A DNA stretch of 64,000 bases, taken from assembly GCA_018136815.1 (NCBI GenBank), contig CM030933.1, positions 5,286,282 through 5,350,281 of the forward strand. Reading direction: 5' to 3'. How positions within the stretch are numbered: the first letter of the stretch is position 1; each line of letters begins with the position of its first letter. A model generated the notes under the pieces. That model was not told the origin of the DNA. It saw only the letters and a list, made by a program, of their open reading frames with translations, and ran no database searches. The position numbers and the translations under genes were made by a program. This DNA is from Isochrysis galbana. Taxonomy: Eukaryota > Haptophyta > Isochrysidales > Isochrysidaceae. Positions 9,535-20,170 of this stretch are shown piece by piece.

Positions 9535-10530
9535 ATGCTGTCGTGGCTGCGCTCCCTCTCGGACAAGAAGCGGCCGGCGGAGCGTGAGGCGGAGGGGATC
9601 GAGCCGCCGGAGGGGAGACCGGCCAAGCGCTCGCGCGGGGCTGCGCTCCACGCACCCCCCCCCTCCGCTTTTATCGCCTTTGAAGAGGCGGCTGGCAGGC
9701 AGCATGCTGAGGCCCCACCATTTGAGGTGAGCACGCAGCTGTACAACGAGACGACTGCGGCCGTGGTGGACTGGCATCTGGAACAAGCGAAGAGGAAGGC
9801 CGATGAGCTGCGCTCGAAGGGCGCGCAGGCCGCCATGCGTATCACATCCAGCGCACTCGCCGAGGCGGACCAGCTGCGGAGAGAAGCAGAGCGTGATGCC
9901 GCTGAGCGCCGCAAGCGCGTTGAGGCAGAGTGTGCTCGTATACGGCAGCGCGCACAGGCGGAGGCGAGCGAGATTCGACGCGAAGCCGAGGCTGATGCAG
10001 AACGAATGCGGCGTGAGGCTGAGCTTGAGGTCCGCCGCAAGGCGCAGCAGCAACGCCTCGAGGCTGCTGTAGCAGCTCCTCCGACGTTCTCAGCTGCATC
10101 GGTGTCGAGTCTCGCCCCTCCGCCAAGCACAAGCGCGCCTGCGGCGGTGGTGAGTACACCCGTGGCAAGTGTTCCTGTCCCGCTCTTTGGCGCTCCCGCA
10201 GCCAGCGCAACGACAGCAGTGGCTTCACTGCCCACCGCACCTGCGCCACCGACGGGTGGGGCATTTGTTTTTGGTGGGGGAGCGCCTACAAGCACGCTGG
10301 TCCCCGCTCCGGTTGCTCCGACATTCAGCGCTACGCCTAGTGGAGGAATCAATCCCCCAGCTGCTCCAGGGATCATCCCTCCGGCCGGCCCACTCTTTGG
10401 CAGCGGAATTCCGCCGCAGCCTGCGATTCCTGGCGGCGCTTCAGGATTCGCGCTAGGAACACCACCGCTCCAGGAACGCACCGGAGGAGAGCGGCGTGTT
10501 CGGCGAGCGCGCCGCCCGCCAAAGACTTGA
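9535..10530 (+). CDS. Coiled-coil protein with FG-type motifs, nucleoporin-like
   Basis: 331 residues. A short basic N-terminus with an NLS-like RPAKRSR precedes a long Arg/Glu/Ala-rich coiled coil (about 75-185). Then comes a Pro/Ala/Ser/Thr-rich disordered region with spaced FG-type motifs (VPLFGAP, AFVFGGG, GPLFGSG, GFALG). The tail is strongly basic (RRVRRARRPPK). FG motifs with a basic C-terminus resemble nuclear-basket nucleoporins such as plant Nup1/Nup136 or Nup2. That is an architectural analogy, not a sequence match. No intron is needed. The copia element sits 83 bp upstream of the start codon. Confidence is high that this is a gene and moderate for the nucleoporin role. Confidence 0.6.
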   Translation: MLSWLRSLSDKKRPAEREAEGIEPPEGRPAKRSRGAALHAPPPSAFIAFEEAAGRQHAEAPPFEVSTQLYNETTAAVVDWHLEQAKRKADELRSKGAQAAMRITSSALAEADQLRREAERDAAERRKRVEAECARIRQRAQAEASEIRREAEADAERMRREAELEVRRKAQQQRLEAAVAAPPTFSAASVSSLAPPPSTSAPAAVVSTPVASVPVPLFGAPAASATTAVASLPTAPAPPTGGAFVFGGGAPTSTLVPAPVAPTFSATPSGGINPPAAPGIIPPAGPLFGSGIPPQPAIPGGASGFALGTPPLQERTGGERRVRRARRPPKT

Positions 10531-10999
10531 ACGTTTGCCAATTTGCCAACTTCAATCCTTGCTCGCATTTGGGAGTCTCGCATCGGCGCGTACTGCAGAG
10601 CAGCCATTCCACGGTACTGCATCGATCTGAAACCATGACGTTCGACCATCAATTCGCGCCATCCTCAACCATTCTGAACGCGAGAAACGGCGAAAAACGC
10701 CATAAACGGCGGAATGCATGCATGGTAGCTGTCCGGTATTGACAAGTGCCACCGGAGCTCCGCGTGCCCCATCGTGCGTCTCACGAGCCTGGAGGGTCCC
10801 AGCTAAGTCTGGAGTTAGGTGTGTTACGTGTCAAAAGTTATGTGCTGCATGCTGCAAGGTCATGTTCCGTCAAAATTGGGGCAGAGAACAGACAAAGGGA
10901 TGAAAAACATCTGAAGATTTAGAACAGAACAGATAGAGGAGAACAGAGAAAAAGCAAACGTCTGAAGTCATTCAGGGCAAAACAAAAAAACTTTTAATA

Positions 11000-11053
11000 T
11001 TCTCGCCTCGTCGCGCGTGGCACTTGTATTCGCTGCTGTAGCTGTAGCCACGC
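11000..11053 (-). repeat. Short dispersed hairpin repeat, copy 1
   Basis: Minus strand: a GCGTGGC arm (revcomp of 11047-11053), about 25 nt, then GCCACGC (revcomp of 11015-11021), followed by GAGGCGAGAATATTAAAAG. The same layout occurs at 34816-34870 and 59151-59200, and a diverged version at about 32210-32275. Element type unknown. Confidence 0.55.
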
Positions 11054-11062
11054 CCCACATCC

Positions 11063-11255
11063 TAGGGCGGTCAAACATGGTTTTTTAACTTTATTAGTAA
11101 GGGTTGGGCTGGCCATTTTTTGACCGTGGCGCGATGCCGAATAAAAATCTCCAGGGGGGGCCACCTGCTGCCACGGAAATCGTCGCTAAGAAATGGTGCG
11201 ATTCGCTCTCCCTCTCCCCCGCCCTCCGTCACGCGCGCTCACGCTCTACGGTTCA
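11063..11255 (+). mobile_element. Terminal fragment of a TAGGGCGGTC inverted-repeat element
   Basis: Starts TAGGGCGGTCAAAC and runs parallel to 46044-46223 for about 190 bp (shared TTTTTGACCGTGGCGCGA and CGTCACGCGCGCTCACGCTCTAC blocks). The same terminus begins the 2 kb element at 20171. No matching opposite end was found, so this is a solo end. Confidence 0.6.
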
Positions 11256-11742
11256 CGGTGCGTGCGAAAAAAAAATTGAACCGAAATGTGGCAGTAATAT
11301 GATGGATATTAAAGCGTGTGCTGGAGCAATCACGTCTGCCGTAAATTCTCTACTACCCATCACCGGTGGTAGGCCAAGACGAGCTGATTTAAACCAGATG
11401 CTGGACAGTGTATGTGTCATATTCTGTGGACTGGAGCGCCATAGATAGAGGTCTCTTGGGTCGGGATACAGCACGGTGCATGGCACATTTCATGAAATGG
11501 AGCAGAGTGGGTGTATTTGAGACCGCGTACAAGGCGCTCCTGAGGCTAGAAAGAAGACAAACAGCAAGAAGGTGTACGTTCCATTGCATTGAGCTTCTAC
11601 CTTTGTCAAAAGTACTCCGCGGCATTGTCGAGGTACTCCACTGCTCCACTGTATGCCGACAAAGGATATGATTCGCACAGATGCATTATTTATGCGTTCG
11701 TTTGGGTATGTCGAACGCATCTCCAGAAGAAGACAGCATGCT

Positions 11743-12050
11743 TAGCGTTTTCGCACATATAACATTAGAGCCCGTCTGTTTGCAGAATTGTTCGCATCTC
11801 GTTGTGTAATAAAGCCATGGCCAATGACAAAAACACTGTCACACTCGCCTAAGTGAAAACAAAACGTCCGCCTGGTCCTCTTTCGACGGAACGACGCGAC
11901 TTTATAGCAAGGCAAAGAGGCGAAGACACGCTCACACGAGGCCGAATTAGGCGTAAGGGCAAAGGCGATACGTGCGGCAGCGCGCCAAGCCGGGATGGCA
12001 CGGCCGTGTGTTCCCGTGCTCCCCATCACTTGAGCACCCCTTCCGAGTAG
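11743..12050 (-). pseudogene. hAT transposase C-terminal remnant
   Basis: The minus strand encodes the hAT dimerisation-domain signature AARIAFALTPNSASCERVF, followed by degenerate sequence and a hAT-like end ALMLYVRKR. It closely parallels the remnant at 22.2-22.7 kb (ARIAFSMTPNSAACERVF). The N-terminal and catalytic parts are missing, so it is a fragment. On its plus-strand right side it abuts the retroelement remnant of 12.05-14.5 kb. Confidence 0.7.
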
Positions 12051-12054
12051 AGAT

Positions 12055-14500
12055 CCACATCGGCAGCATTCAGTGTGGTGTTTGCGGCGAGGCGGAGGAA
12101 GGTGAAGGTCTCGTGTAGAACGTACTCCACATGAGCCGAAGCTACCGGAGAGTAAGCGGGTAGCGTGACCGGGCGAGAGGCCAGTAGGGCCGGGTAAGAG
12201 TTTCGCGAAACTCATCGCGAAACTTGGGTCACTTTTTTGGCCCTGAAACTTTCGCGAAACTTGGGCCCCAAAATCGCCCGTATGCGAAACTCCGCGAAAC
12301 TTACCGTTACGACGTTACGTTTACGGTCGCCGCTGGCCGCTGGCGAGAGGCAAGTAACGAGGAGCGAAAAAAAAATCTGAAGATTCAGGGCTAACGCTAA
12401 CACCTATTGCTAGACTGGCATCCTCTTTCTGTCTCCCGTTCGTCATCGCCCTTACTTCCCTTTCCTTCGCCCTCTTACCTTCCCCCCCTCGTTCTTTTTA
12501 CTTTGGTTTTGGGGGTGCGGCCCAAGTGCTCAGGTGCTCTGCTACCATGGGCCCGGCTCGGAGTGCGAGTTCGAGGGAGGCCTTTCGTTATGCGCTATAG
12601 ACTATCTATAGATGTCGTTGCCCTACCTATCGAGGTATTTTGTGCGCCGTGCTCGTATACTTGTGTCGTTTTGGTTCCCTCCTCGTGTCGGGATTGTCCT
12701 GGGTGCGCACTTAGTTCTTAGTTGTGCCTTGTGACTTGTGACTTGTGCCGCTATCGTCTCGTTTCCCGGCTGATTTCCGGGGTGGCTACAACCAAGTGTG
12801 TCACTCGCAGACGCAGGTGAAGGTGTCGTTCCGTCAATTGTGGGACATGAGTCGAATTGAGCGATCGAATGTCCACAGTTGTTATTTTAAAATTAGATGT
12901 AGACTAGCGTAACATTCCCTGCTTCCCGCGACGCGTGTCCCCCGGAGGGCGCCGTGTCGGCGCTTTTCGATTGTGATTACTTGTAATTCTGGGCACGGCG
13001 CGATGTGCATCGCCCCCCCCTGCGGGGGCGCCGTGTGTGCGCATGTCAACTTTTCCCCCTAAGGCCCACATTCACGTAAAGTAGCCATATAAGAGATGTT
13101 TCGTTACGCAGCACGTGCGTCGACACCAAAAAGAAAACAAATAACCTGGCCCTCTTTTGACGGAACGCGACTTGAAGGCGCGGGTGAAGATATCCCCGCA
13201 GGCCTTGCAAAGACCCTGGCACCCTGGCAGAGCCCGGGGGCGGGCGTACGGGGCATCATGGCGCCCCAGCAACCAACTACAACTACATTTAAAATTGCAT
13301 GTACGTACATCGTACATACAACATACAACTCCTCGAAAAAGACGCGAAACTTGCGAAACTTATTGCGAAACTTGGGTGAATTAGTGCGAAACTTTGCAAA
13401 ACTTTTGCGCGAAACTTGGGGGGGTCCGGCGCGAAACTCTTACCAGGCCCTAGAGGCCAGGTTCCAGACGTCGACCAGGACCTCCCCTTCGTCGCTAGGA
13501 GTCTCGACACTCGTAGCTACGAGGGGGGGAGAGTCAAGCAAGGCCGTCACGAGACGGTAGGCGATCGACGAGCACAGCGGAGTCCGGGTGCGACTCGCGC
13601 AGCTCGATAGGAATGCGCACAGCGAAGGTGCCCTTCGACTTGGCCGGAACAGTCACCGGCTCCTGGGTGTAGAGAGCGAAATCCTTCGAGGCGGTGGGCT
13701 GAGCGGTGGGAGCGGCGAAGAGCGGCTCCACCGCCACCGTCGTCGACGGGGGAGGAGGGATAGGATCTTTGGAGAAGTCCAGCCTGGGCGGCGGCTCAAG
13801 ATCGGGGTCGAGAGGCGGCAACGGAGCCTCCGCACTCGAGTGCGTGTCCGACGCACTGGAGCGTGTCAACTGGGAGTCGGATTGCGGTTCGTCGGCGGCG
13901 ACGTCCACCGCAGCGGCGAGAAAAGGCGCGGTGGGCCTGGGTCGAGTGGACACACGAGCATCGACGCGACTGCCCCCTACGATGAGGGAGAGGCGACTGT
14001 CGTCGCCGGCGTTGAGCGAGTAGTCGATGCAGGCTCGATGAGCTTCCAGGAAGCCAGGAAGTCGTTCCCCAAGAGGAGCATCGGGGATCCTTCGCGACGA
14101 CCAGGAAGCGATGGCGAAATTCCACGGCAGCTAGGGAGAAGACAAGGGTGGCATAGCCACGGACGCGGAGCGGGTTGCCGTCGGGTCCTACGACGGCCGG
14201 CCGCGTCGTCGCGCGTTCCCGTGCGACGCAGGCGTCGCGGGGTAACGTGGTGATTAGAGCAGTCGTCACTACAGACGGGCCTGCTCCAGTGTCCGCCAAC
14301 GTCTTGTCGACGGTGAGGGCGGTGTCTACGACGTAGCGCGTAGGGCCGCTCGCCGAGTAGCGACACACGATAAGATCGCGCACGTAGAGGCAGTGGCGTG
14401 GATAGAGGCTCGCCGGTGTATTAACCACCGCGCGAGCAGCCACTTCTCGGGCCACCGAAGCCACGATTCCAGACGGAGGAGTTTACGTAAGACGTAAGAG
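12055..14500 (-). pseudogene. LTR-retroelement remnant (retropepsin to pre-RT linker), interrupted by a hAT element
   Basis: Minus-strand coding remnants contain a retropepsin active site (KTLADTGAGPSVV, near 14280-14300) and the protease C-terminal part LLLGNDFLASWK in another frame. A third frame follows with TVPAKSKGTFAVRIP and EVLVDVWN. Reading past the hAT insertion (12185-13452, one 8-bp duplication removed), the last frame continues as LASRPVTLPAY and on to about 12055. This layout matches the region between protease and reverse transcriptase of Gypsy-like elements. The frameshifts and missing RT and integrase mark a dead fragment. Confidence 0.65.
12185..13452. mobile_element. hAT-type DNA transposon, non-autonomous, complete ends
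   Basis: A 1268-bp element with terminal inverted repeats (left TAGGGCCGGGTAAGAGTTTCGCG, right CGCGAAACTCTTACCAGGCCCTA) and a perfect 8-bp target duplication GAGGCCAG at 12177-12184 and 13453-13460. TAGGG-type ends plus an 8-bp duplication indicate hAT. Both subterminal regions carry arrays of GCGAAACTT(GGG). No transposase domain is readable inside; a frame at 12407-12721 is not convincing. It interrupts the retroelement remnant described next. Confidence 0.88.
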
Positions 14501-14639
14501 AGAGCCATTGAACATTCACATATTCGTGATATATATCATCTCGCCCCCTCGTCCCCATCTCCCCCCTCCCCCCTGACACCCCCCCACCCCCCACATGCCC
14601 CCCCAACCCAGCCCCGCCCGGCCTGCGGCAGCGGGCAGC

Positions 14640-14760
14640 GGCGTACTTTGTTGGCGACTTGCGACTTGCTTCAACTTGCGACTTGCTTCCACTTGCGACG
14701 TTCTTACCCAACTTGCGCATGCCCGAATTTCTTACCTAACTTGCGAATGAACTTGCCGCC
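14640..14760. repeat. Array of AACTTGCG/ACTTGCGACTTGC motifs
   Basis: Seven or so imperfect copies of (A)CTTGCGA in 120 bp. This looks like the subterminal array of a hAT element, compare 12.2, 13.4, 39.3 and 41.0 kb. No inverted terminus was identified next to it. Confidence 0.5.
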
Positions 14761-14880
14761 GGCAAGTCTCAAGTCTGAAGTCTGGTCAAGCCCAAGAAGC
14801 ATGTAGCTCGTAGCTCGTAGGTGCTCGGGATCGAGCAGCACGTAGCATTGAAAAACACCACCCTTACGTACCCCAGCTCT

Positions 14881-15751
14881 CAACTAAGTTTATACTTGGT
14901 TCACCCATGGCGGAGCACGAGCCCCCCCCTCTCTCCACTCCTCCCCCGCCATGGGGGAGGAACCACTCACTCTCCTGGCACGCCTGATGGCCTGCCAGGA
15001 GCACACAGCCCTGCTGACCCATTCCTCTCCCCACAGGCCCGCCTGACTCGCCCGCCCTGGCCCGTCGTGGCCTGCCCATCCCTCTGACCAGCCCCTCCTC
15101 CCCCTGGGCCCCCCTGATCAGGACCCCCCAGCCAGCTCCAGTCGACTGGCAGGGGCTCGAGAGCCAGCGATGGAGAGGCAGGAGGGGCCAGGGCCATGCC
15201 CCAGCCTCACCTGCCCCCTGAGCTGCGCTCCTAGGCCCCTGCTGGCCTCCTGGGGACCTGAAGAGGGGCCGCAGGCGCGCGCCATGGGCCCCCGCCGCAG
15301 GGAAGAGAGGAGGAAAAGGGAAGAGGGAGGGGAGGGGGGAGTGGCAGCTCTCCCCTCCGGCAGAAACGTGTCTTCTCGCCCCGTTTGGGTAAGAGAAGAC
15401 GGGGGCGCCAGAACCAGGAGGGAAGGGCCGCGGCTCGCCGCGGCCACTCGCTCTTGCGAGGAGAGATTAGCGTTTCTGGGCTCCTATTCATGAGTGCCCC
15501 CCCCCCCCCCTGCGTTGTTTTTACCCGAGAGGGGTTTTCCCCCAGCGTGGACTCGAGGAGAGGACGCGTTGGGGTGCGCGGGGTCGGTGCATGCACTGGG
15601 GGGAGGACGAATATCGGGGGGAGGGGGCGGTGCCCCCTCCCCCCGGTAGCTCTCGGACACCTGGCTCGTCAGGCATGGCGGGATTCCGGGACGGAAAAGT
15701 TGTGTCCAATTAGCTAGTGGGGTTGGCTAGGATATAACATTAATTATTTTA
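14881..15751 (+). mobile_element. Family A retroposon, full length with target duplication
   Basis: An 871-bp insertion flanked by a perfect 17-bp duplication TTACGTACCCCAGCTCT (14864-14880 and 15752-15768). The head is CAACTAAGTTTATACTTGG, with the conserved hairpin at 14972-15001. The 3' end is CTAGTGGGGTTGGCTAGG followed by an AT-rich tail (ATAACATTAATTATTTTA). Variable-length target duplication plus a short A/T tail is the signature of target-primed reverse transcription, as in SINEs and other LINE-mobilised retroposons. No protein, tRNA A/B boxes or LTRs are seen. It aligns end to end with the copy at 28257-29135. Confidence 0.87.
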
Positions 15752-15954
15752 TTACGTACCCCAGCTCTTGCTCGCGCCCGTGCTCTCTGCTAAAGACTCA
15801 AAAACATACGTAGCCCGTGCGTTTTTTTTTCTGGCGCCGTTTGAGACCGCCCCCTGCGCCGCGCGGGGGCTTCGCCGTCCCCTTCGCGCCATCGGACGCG
15901 GCCGCGCCAGAGGCGGCGGCGGCGGGCGCGGCGTCGAGATGAAGAGGAGGAGGA

Positions 15955-16180
15955 GGACGACACGCTCTCGGGGGGGGAAGAGAGAAGGATTGGGGGGTGA
16001 TGGTCTCTCTCTCCCTCTCTCTCTTGTGAGGAGCGGAAGAGGTGAGAGTTTGAGGAGGAGAGAGAGAGGAGAGAGAAGGCGCTTGCGGGCCGACCTGGCA
16101 CGCGCGCCGAGAGAGAGGGAGAGGGAGAGAGAGGGAGGGAGGAAGGGAGGGAGAGAGGGAGAGGGAGAGGGGGAGAGAGA

Positions 16181-16216
<36 letters not shown>

Positions 16217-16376
16217 AGAGAGAGAAGAGAGAGAGAGAGTAGAGAGAGAGTAGAGAGAGGTCTGTCGTTGTTGGGGGGGGGGCGGCGGGGGAGGGAATCC
16301 TCTCTCTCCCTCCCTCCCTCAAGAACGGGGCGTGTTGAGAGGAGGAGATCCAATTTTTGCCACGCGCGTGACGTGG

Positions 16377-16410
<34 letters not shown>

Positions 16411-16450
16411 AGGGGCGGCGGCGGGGGGAGGGGGGGGGGGAGGGGGAGAA
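15955..16450 (+). repeat. Purine (GA)n microsatellite region
   Basis: Extended GAGAGA/GGGAGA tract upstream of kinase 1, followed by a CT-rich tract at about 16600-16690 closer to the start codon. Frames through it are low complexity. A TATATAG at about 16547 is a possible core promoter element. Confidence 0.8.
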
Positions 16451-16727
16451 GGGGGAAGGGGCGAGGCAATCTGCGCTCCGCCCTTCCTTGGCTGCAGGAC
16501 CGCGCCATCCACCAACAAGGAGAACGGGACCGCGCGATCTTTCACGTATATAGACGCCACACATAAATAAAGCGGGGACGGATCGCGCAGCCCTCCCTAC
16601 GTCTCTCTCGCCCTCTCTCTCGCCGGAGGGCTGCTCGACTGCTGCTCTCTCCGCCCCCGGCCTCTCTCTCTCTCTCCCCCCCGGCCTCTCTCGCCGACTC
16701 CGCTGGGGAGGGGCTCGCCTCCTCACC

Positions 16728-18145
16728 GTGTGTGCGCGAATGAAGTGGCCGCTGCTATGCCTGAAGGGCCAGCCACGCACAGACTCTGGCCCTGATCAGC
16801 TGCGCGCGACGCGTGGCTCGCGCCGGACGAAGCCGGACGGCTCGCCGTGGCACCCGGCTGCGATTGGTCGTTTCAGCTTCTCAGGCACCATGTTGGGCAA
16901 GGGCGCAACCGGCAGTGTTTTCCTCGGAACTTGCACCGAGACAGACGCCAAGGTCGCCATCAAGATGCTCGACAACGGCTCGAGCGGTACGCCCACCGAG
17001 GTGGCAGTGCTGCGCAAGGTGGCGGCCGCCGGCCACCCAAACATCTGCGCATTCCTCGAGCATTACTATAAATATGGCAAGCATTTCATCGTGATGGAGG
17101 CGTGCTCTGGTGGAGAGCTCTTCCAGCAGGTGGAAGCGGTTGGACAGATCACTGAGGAAAAGGCTCGCGAGCTCGGGCGAGGAGTGGTGTCAGGTGTGCT
17201 CTACATGCACAAGTGCGGCGTTGCACACCGCGATCTCAAGCTGGAGAATCTGCTGCTTGATAAGCCAAATGGTAGCGTAAAGATATGCGACTTCGGTTTG
17301 GCTCATGTGTACGAGCCGCTCGGCGACGGCACATTCAACCTTGTCCGTCTCACACGCTGTTGTGGCACAAAGAGCTACACGCCGCCAGAGGTACTTGCAG
17401 GGATGCCGTACGACGGCTTCCTCGTCGATGTATGGTCTTTGGGTGTCTGCTTGTTCGCCATGTGTGCGGGCTTTTTCCCGTTGGAAGTGGTAAGTGCCCG
17501 TCTGCCCGTCAGCCGCTGCCTCTTGCCCTGCTGGTTCGAACTTGCCGTTCCAAAGCGATGCCTCGGCTTTGGTCGTCTACTCTACAATGGCCTCACCACC
17601 CCCGTATTCAGGCACGTAGCTGTGATTGGCGGTTTCAGAGACTCTATGTCGCCCAACAAGAGGGTCGTTCCACCGTTCACACCATCTTTGGCTTCTACGA
17701 GCGTGCTTGCCCCTTCAGCGCGGATCTCGTTGAGCTGCTCGATGGCATGCTGCAAATTAACCCGCGACGACGCATGACGATGCGGGAGGTGGCATCAGCA
17801 ACCTGGTTCTTGCCGATGTCGATGCCGAAACTCAACATCGATCTGGCAACGCTTGGTGTGTCCACTGCCTCGATGATCTCGAGCGCGGATAGCCCAATCT
17901 CTCTTGGTGAAATAGGCGCATGCGACCCCTATGGTCAAATCTCCCCTAACGATGTTGAATACGAGGCAGATCTCGCCATCACTGCAGGCGATGATGCGAA
18001 CTATGTCGATCCGCCTCCCACGAGCACGTACCCTCGAAAGGCCTCCTCGACGCCGGTGAAGGAACGCTATGAGGACAGCGCGAAGGGAGGCTGTAGGTAC
18101 CCGATCGACGTCGACAGTTCGATCTCGGCCATGTGTTCACGGTGA
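16728..18145 (+). CDS. CAMK/CHK1-like Ser/Thr protein kinase 1
   Basis: Two exons, 16728-17489 and 17612-18145 (GT-AG intron, phase 0), give 431 residues. Kinase core: glycine loop LGKGATGSVF (56-65), VAIK lysine 79, HRD 167-169, DFG 188-190, PPE in place of APE (219-221), then VDVWSLGVCLFAM. The C-terminal lobe continues in exon 2 with LLDGMLQINPRRR. The tail is Ser/Thr/Asp-rich without a recognised domain. Between DFG and the PPE motif is a lengthened activation segment (HVYEPLGDGTFNLVRLTRCCGTKSY) shared with kinase 2 at 26.0 kb. The ATG at 16728 is the first in frame; a second at 16740 is equally possible. Substrate unknown; a cytosolic or nuclear signalling role is inferred. Confidence 0.88.
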
Positions 18146-19060
18146 CCTTGTCAGGCCTGACTTTTTCATCACCGACACCTGTTTTCCATGTTACGACTGT
18201 CGCGCACCGTGGAATGTTGCGCTTACCACCAAGATGACACTCGCCCGACTTCTCTTTAGTACGAGCATGGCTATGGCTACTGTTCTTTTGCTTCATTCGT
18301 GCGACATCACACATCACCTCTTCCAACTCGACTCCATTGCCATGTGCTCTCGTTCATGCCAATGCGCTTGTGTGCTAATTGTGGCAAGCCGACTTTCCAT
18401 GTTGCCCTCGAAATGCGCCAGGCTCAACTAAGAGCCCAAGCTAGCATGGCTGCGCAAGCTTCGTAACGCAAAGGATCTTTCTCATCATCGCAGCCCCGTG
18501 TGAGATTCCTCCTTCTATTGTTAGCCATGTTGTGGAGATCGGTGCGTCGCTTGCAGGGCCCACCTTGCTGGTGTTCTCTAGCCGCGCCTTTCTCTACTCT
18601 GTGCCGCCTTCGTCGTCGTTTCACGCGCATGGTACGCCTGGGGGAGACATTCACCCTTAAAAGGCACTCTACTAGTGTACAGCCACTGGTGCCTAACAGA
18701 CCGCCGCGACCGCAACGACGCCACCACGGGCGAGCCTCATTTCTCATTTGTCATTTGTGCTTCGCGTCGCCGAGTAGCATTGCTAGCAATCGCTCTTCCC
18801 GTGCTTTGTGCATCTTTGTCATCCGACCGTGATTGCTTGCTGGTAGACCCTGCCGCCACGTGTGTGTGTGTCATCGTGTCGTCGTCACTCGAGGCAATGA
18901 ATGGAATTGATGGGTACAGATACTACGACTTTGTGAGCTAGCCACCCTCTACATCTACATGGTGCACGGCTCTTATCTTGATACACATTAACCTACTTTT
19001 ATATAAATATAAACCTTTTAATAGTCTCACCGCACACGCGGCCGTGGACCCTCTACTTTC
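18146..19060. other. Intergenic, no gene recognised
   Basis: Moderate GC content, short unconvincing frames, no domain or repeat recognised. It presumably includes the kinase 1 3' untranslated region. Confidence 0.5.
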
Positions 19061-19064
19061 TACT

Positions 19065-19770
19065 CACGTAGGAAACTTTCTACACCCCCACTTCCCCGGC
19101 CCTTCTCCCCCCGCCATAAGGCGACTCCCCCCCGTGCACTACTAGGGGGATAGGGGTGAAGGGCTTAGATATGGTCCGGTGGCCCGCGCCCCCCCCCGGT
19201 GATCATTCCCCCCCTTCCTCCTGTGTCTCCGAGTGGGCGGCGGTCTCAGCCCCGACTTATCCTGTAAACAGGTGCGGGCCTTACCTATTTTTCGGTGAGC
19301 GGAGCTCTCGCTCCGCCCACCCCTTCTCCGCGCTCTCTCTCCCCTCTCCTGCGGCACGCGCGATGGCGCGCCTGCGGCAGGCCTGCAGCTGCCCCTGGCG
19401 ACCCCTGGAGGCTCCTGGAGGCCAGCTCTGGGGGCAGAGGAGGCTGGGACTGGGCCCTGGCCTCCCCTGCCTCTCCCTCGCTGGCGCTCTTGAGCCTCTG
19501 GGGCCCCCAATCTGCACCTGTCTGCCTGTCGACAGGGGGGGAGGGGGGCCGTATCCGCTTTGTTGACAAGAGGTTCCTCCCCCCCCCCCCGGTGCTTTTT
19601 CCCGGAGAGTCGCCCGACGTAGGTCGGTGCGCCTCGAAGGGGTTTCCCTCATTTTAACGTGTGGGGAGTTAGAATGGGAGCCGGGGGCTTGCGAGGGGGG
19701 AGATGTGGAGGGGTGCATAGGTGTATGTATCTGTGGCAACAACACGCGCCAAGGTGTACGGGCGCCTGAA
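19065..19770. mobile_element. Chimeric retroposon: family A piece joined head-on to a family B piece
   Basis: 19065-19555 matches the 3' two-thirds of the family A copy at 31.2-31.97 kb in minus orientation (shared GGGTGAAGGGCTTAGATAT..., GCGGAGCGAGAGCTC, the gcgccagcgagggagag block). 19556-19770 matches the family B copy at 58.1-58.33 kb in plus orientation (GGTGCTTTTTCCC, ending CCAAGGTGTACGGGC). The joint is therefore inverted and between subfamilies. No target duplication found. Confidence 0.6.
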
Positions 19771-20170
19771 CTAGGCCCAGGTCAATCCTTTTAGCAAAAG
19801 TCGCCCAAACTTGTCGGCCGAACTTGCGGGATTCTTGAAGCCGATGACCCAAACTTGTGATGATTCTTTTCGCAAGTTGTCGTGCGGCAAGTACGTCCGC
19901 AGTCCGCAGCACGTTTCCCTTAGGGACGCAAAAAAACTGCCGGCGTACTCGCGCATTGCGTGCCCGACGGTCCGACGGTCCCCACCCCGTGCACCATTAG
20001 TAGTAGTATAGGCCTATGCTAATACATGTTTGTTCGTCATTGACATTGAGGCATTCACATCACACAATACTACATACAACACGGTAACACTACAAACTAC
20101 AAACGACACACTTATTCTCATTCACATTGGGACTTTGTCACGTTGGTTGTTGTTGTAACGCAACATCAAG

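Noticed and set aside
9445..10652. Antisense frames of 202 and 394 codons
   Set aside because: Ala/Arg/Ser-rich mirrors of the coiled-coil/FG protein gene with no recognisable domain.
15790..16560. Long Ser/Leu/Pro and Arg/Glu frames on both strands
   Set aside because: They are translations of the (GA)n/(CT)n microsatellite and have no domain.
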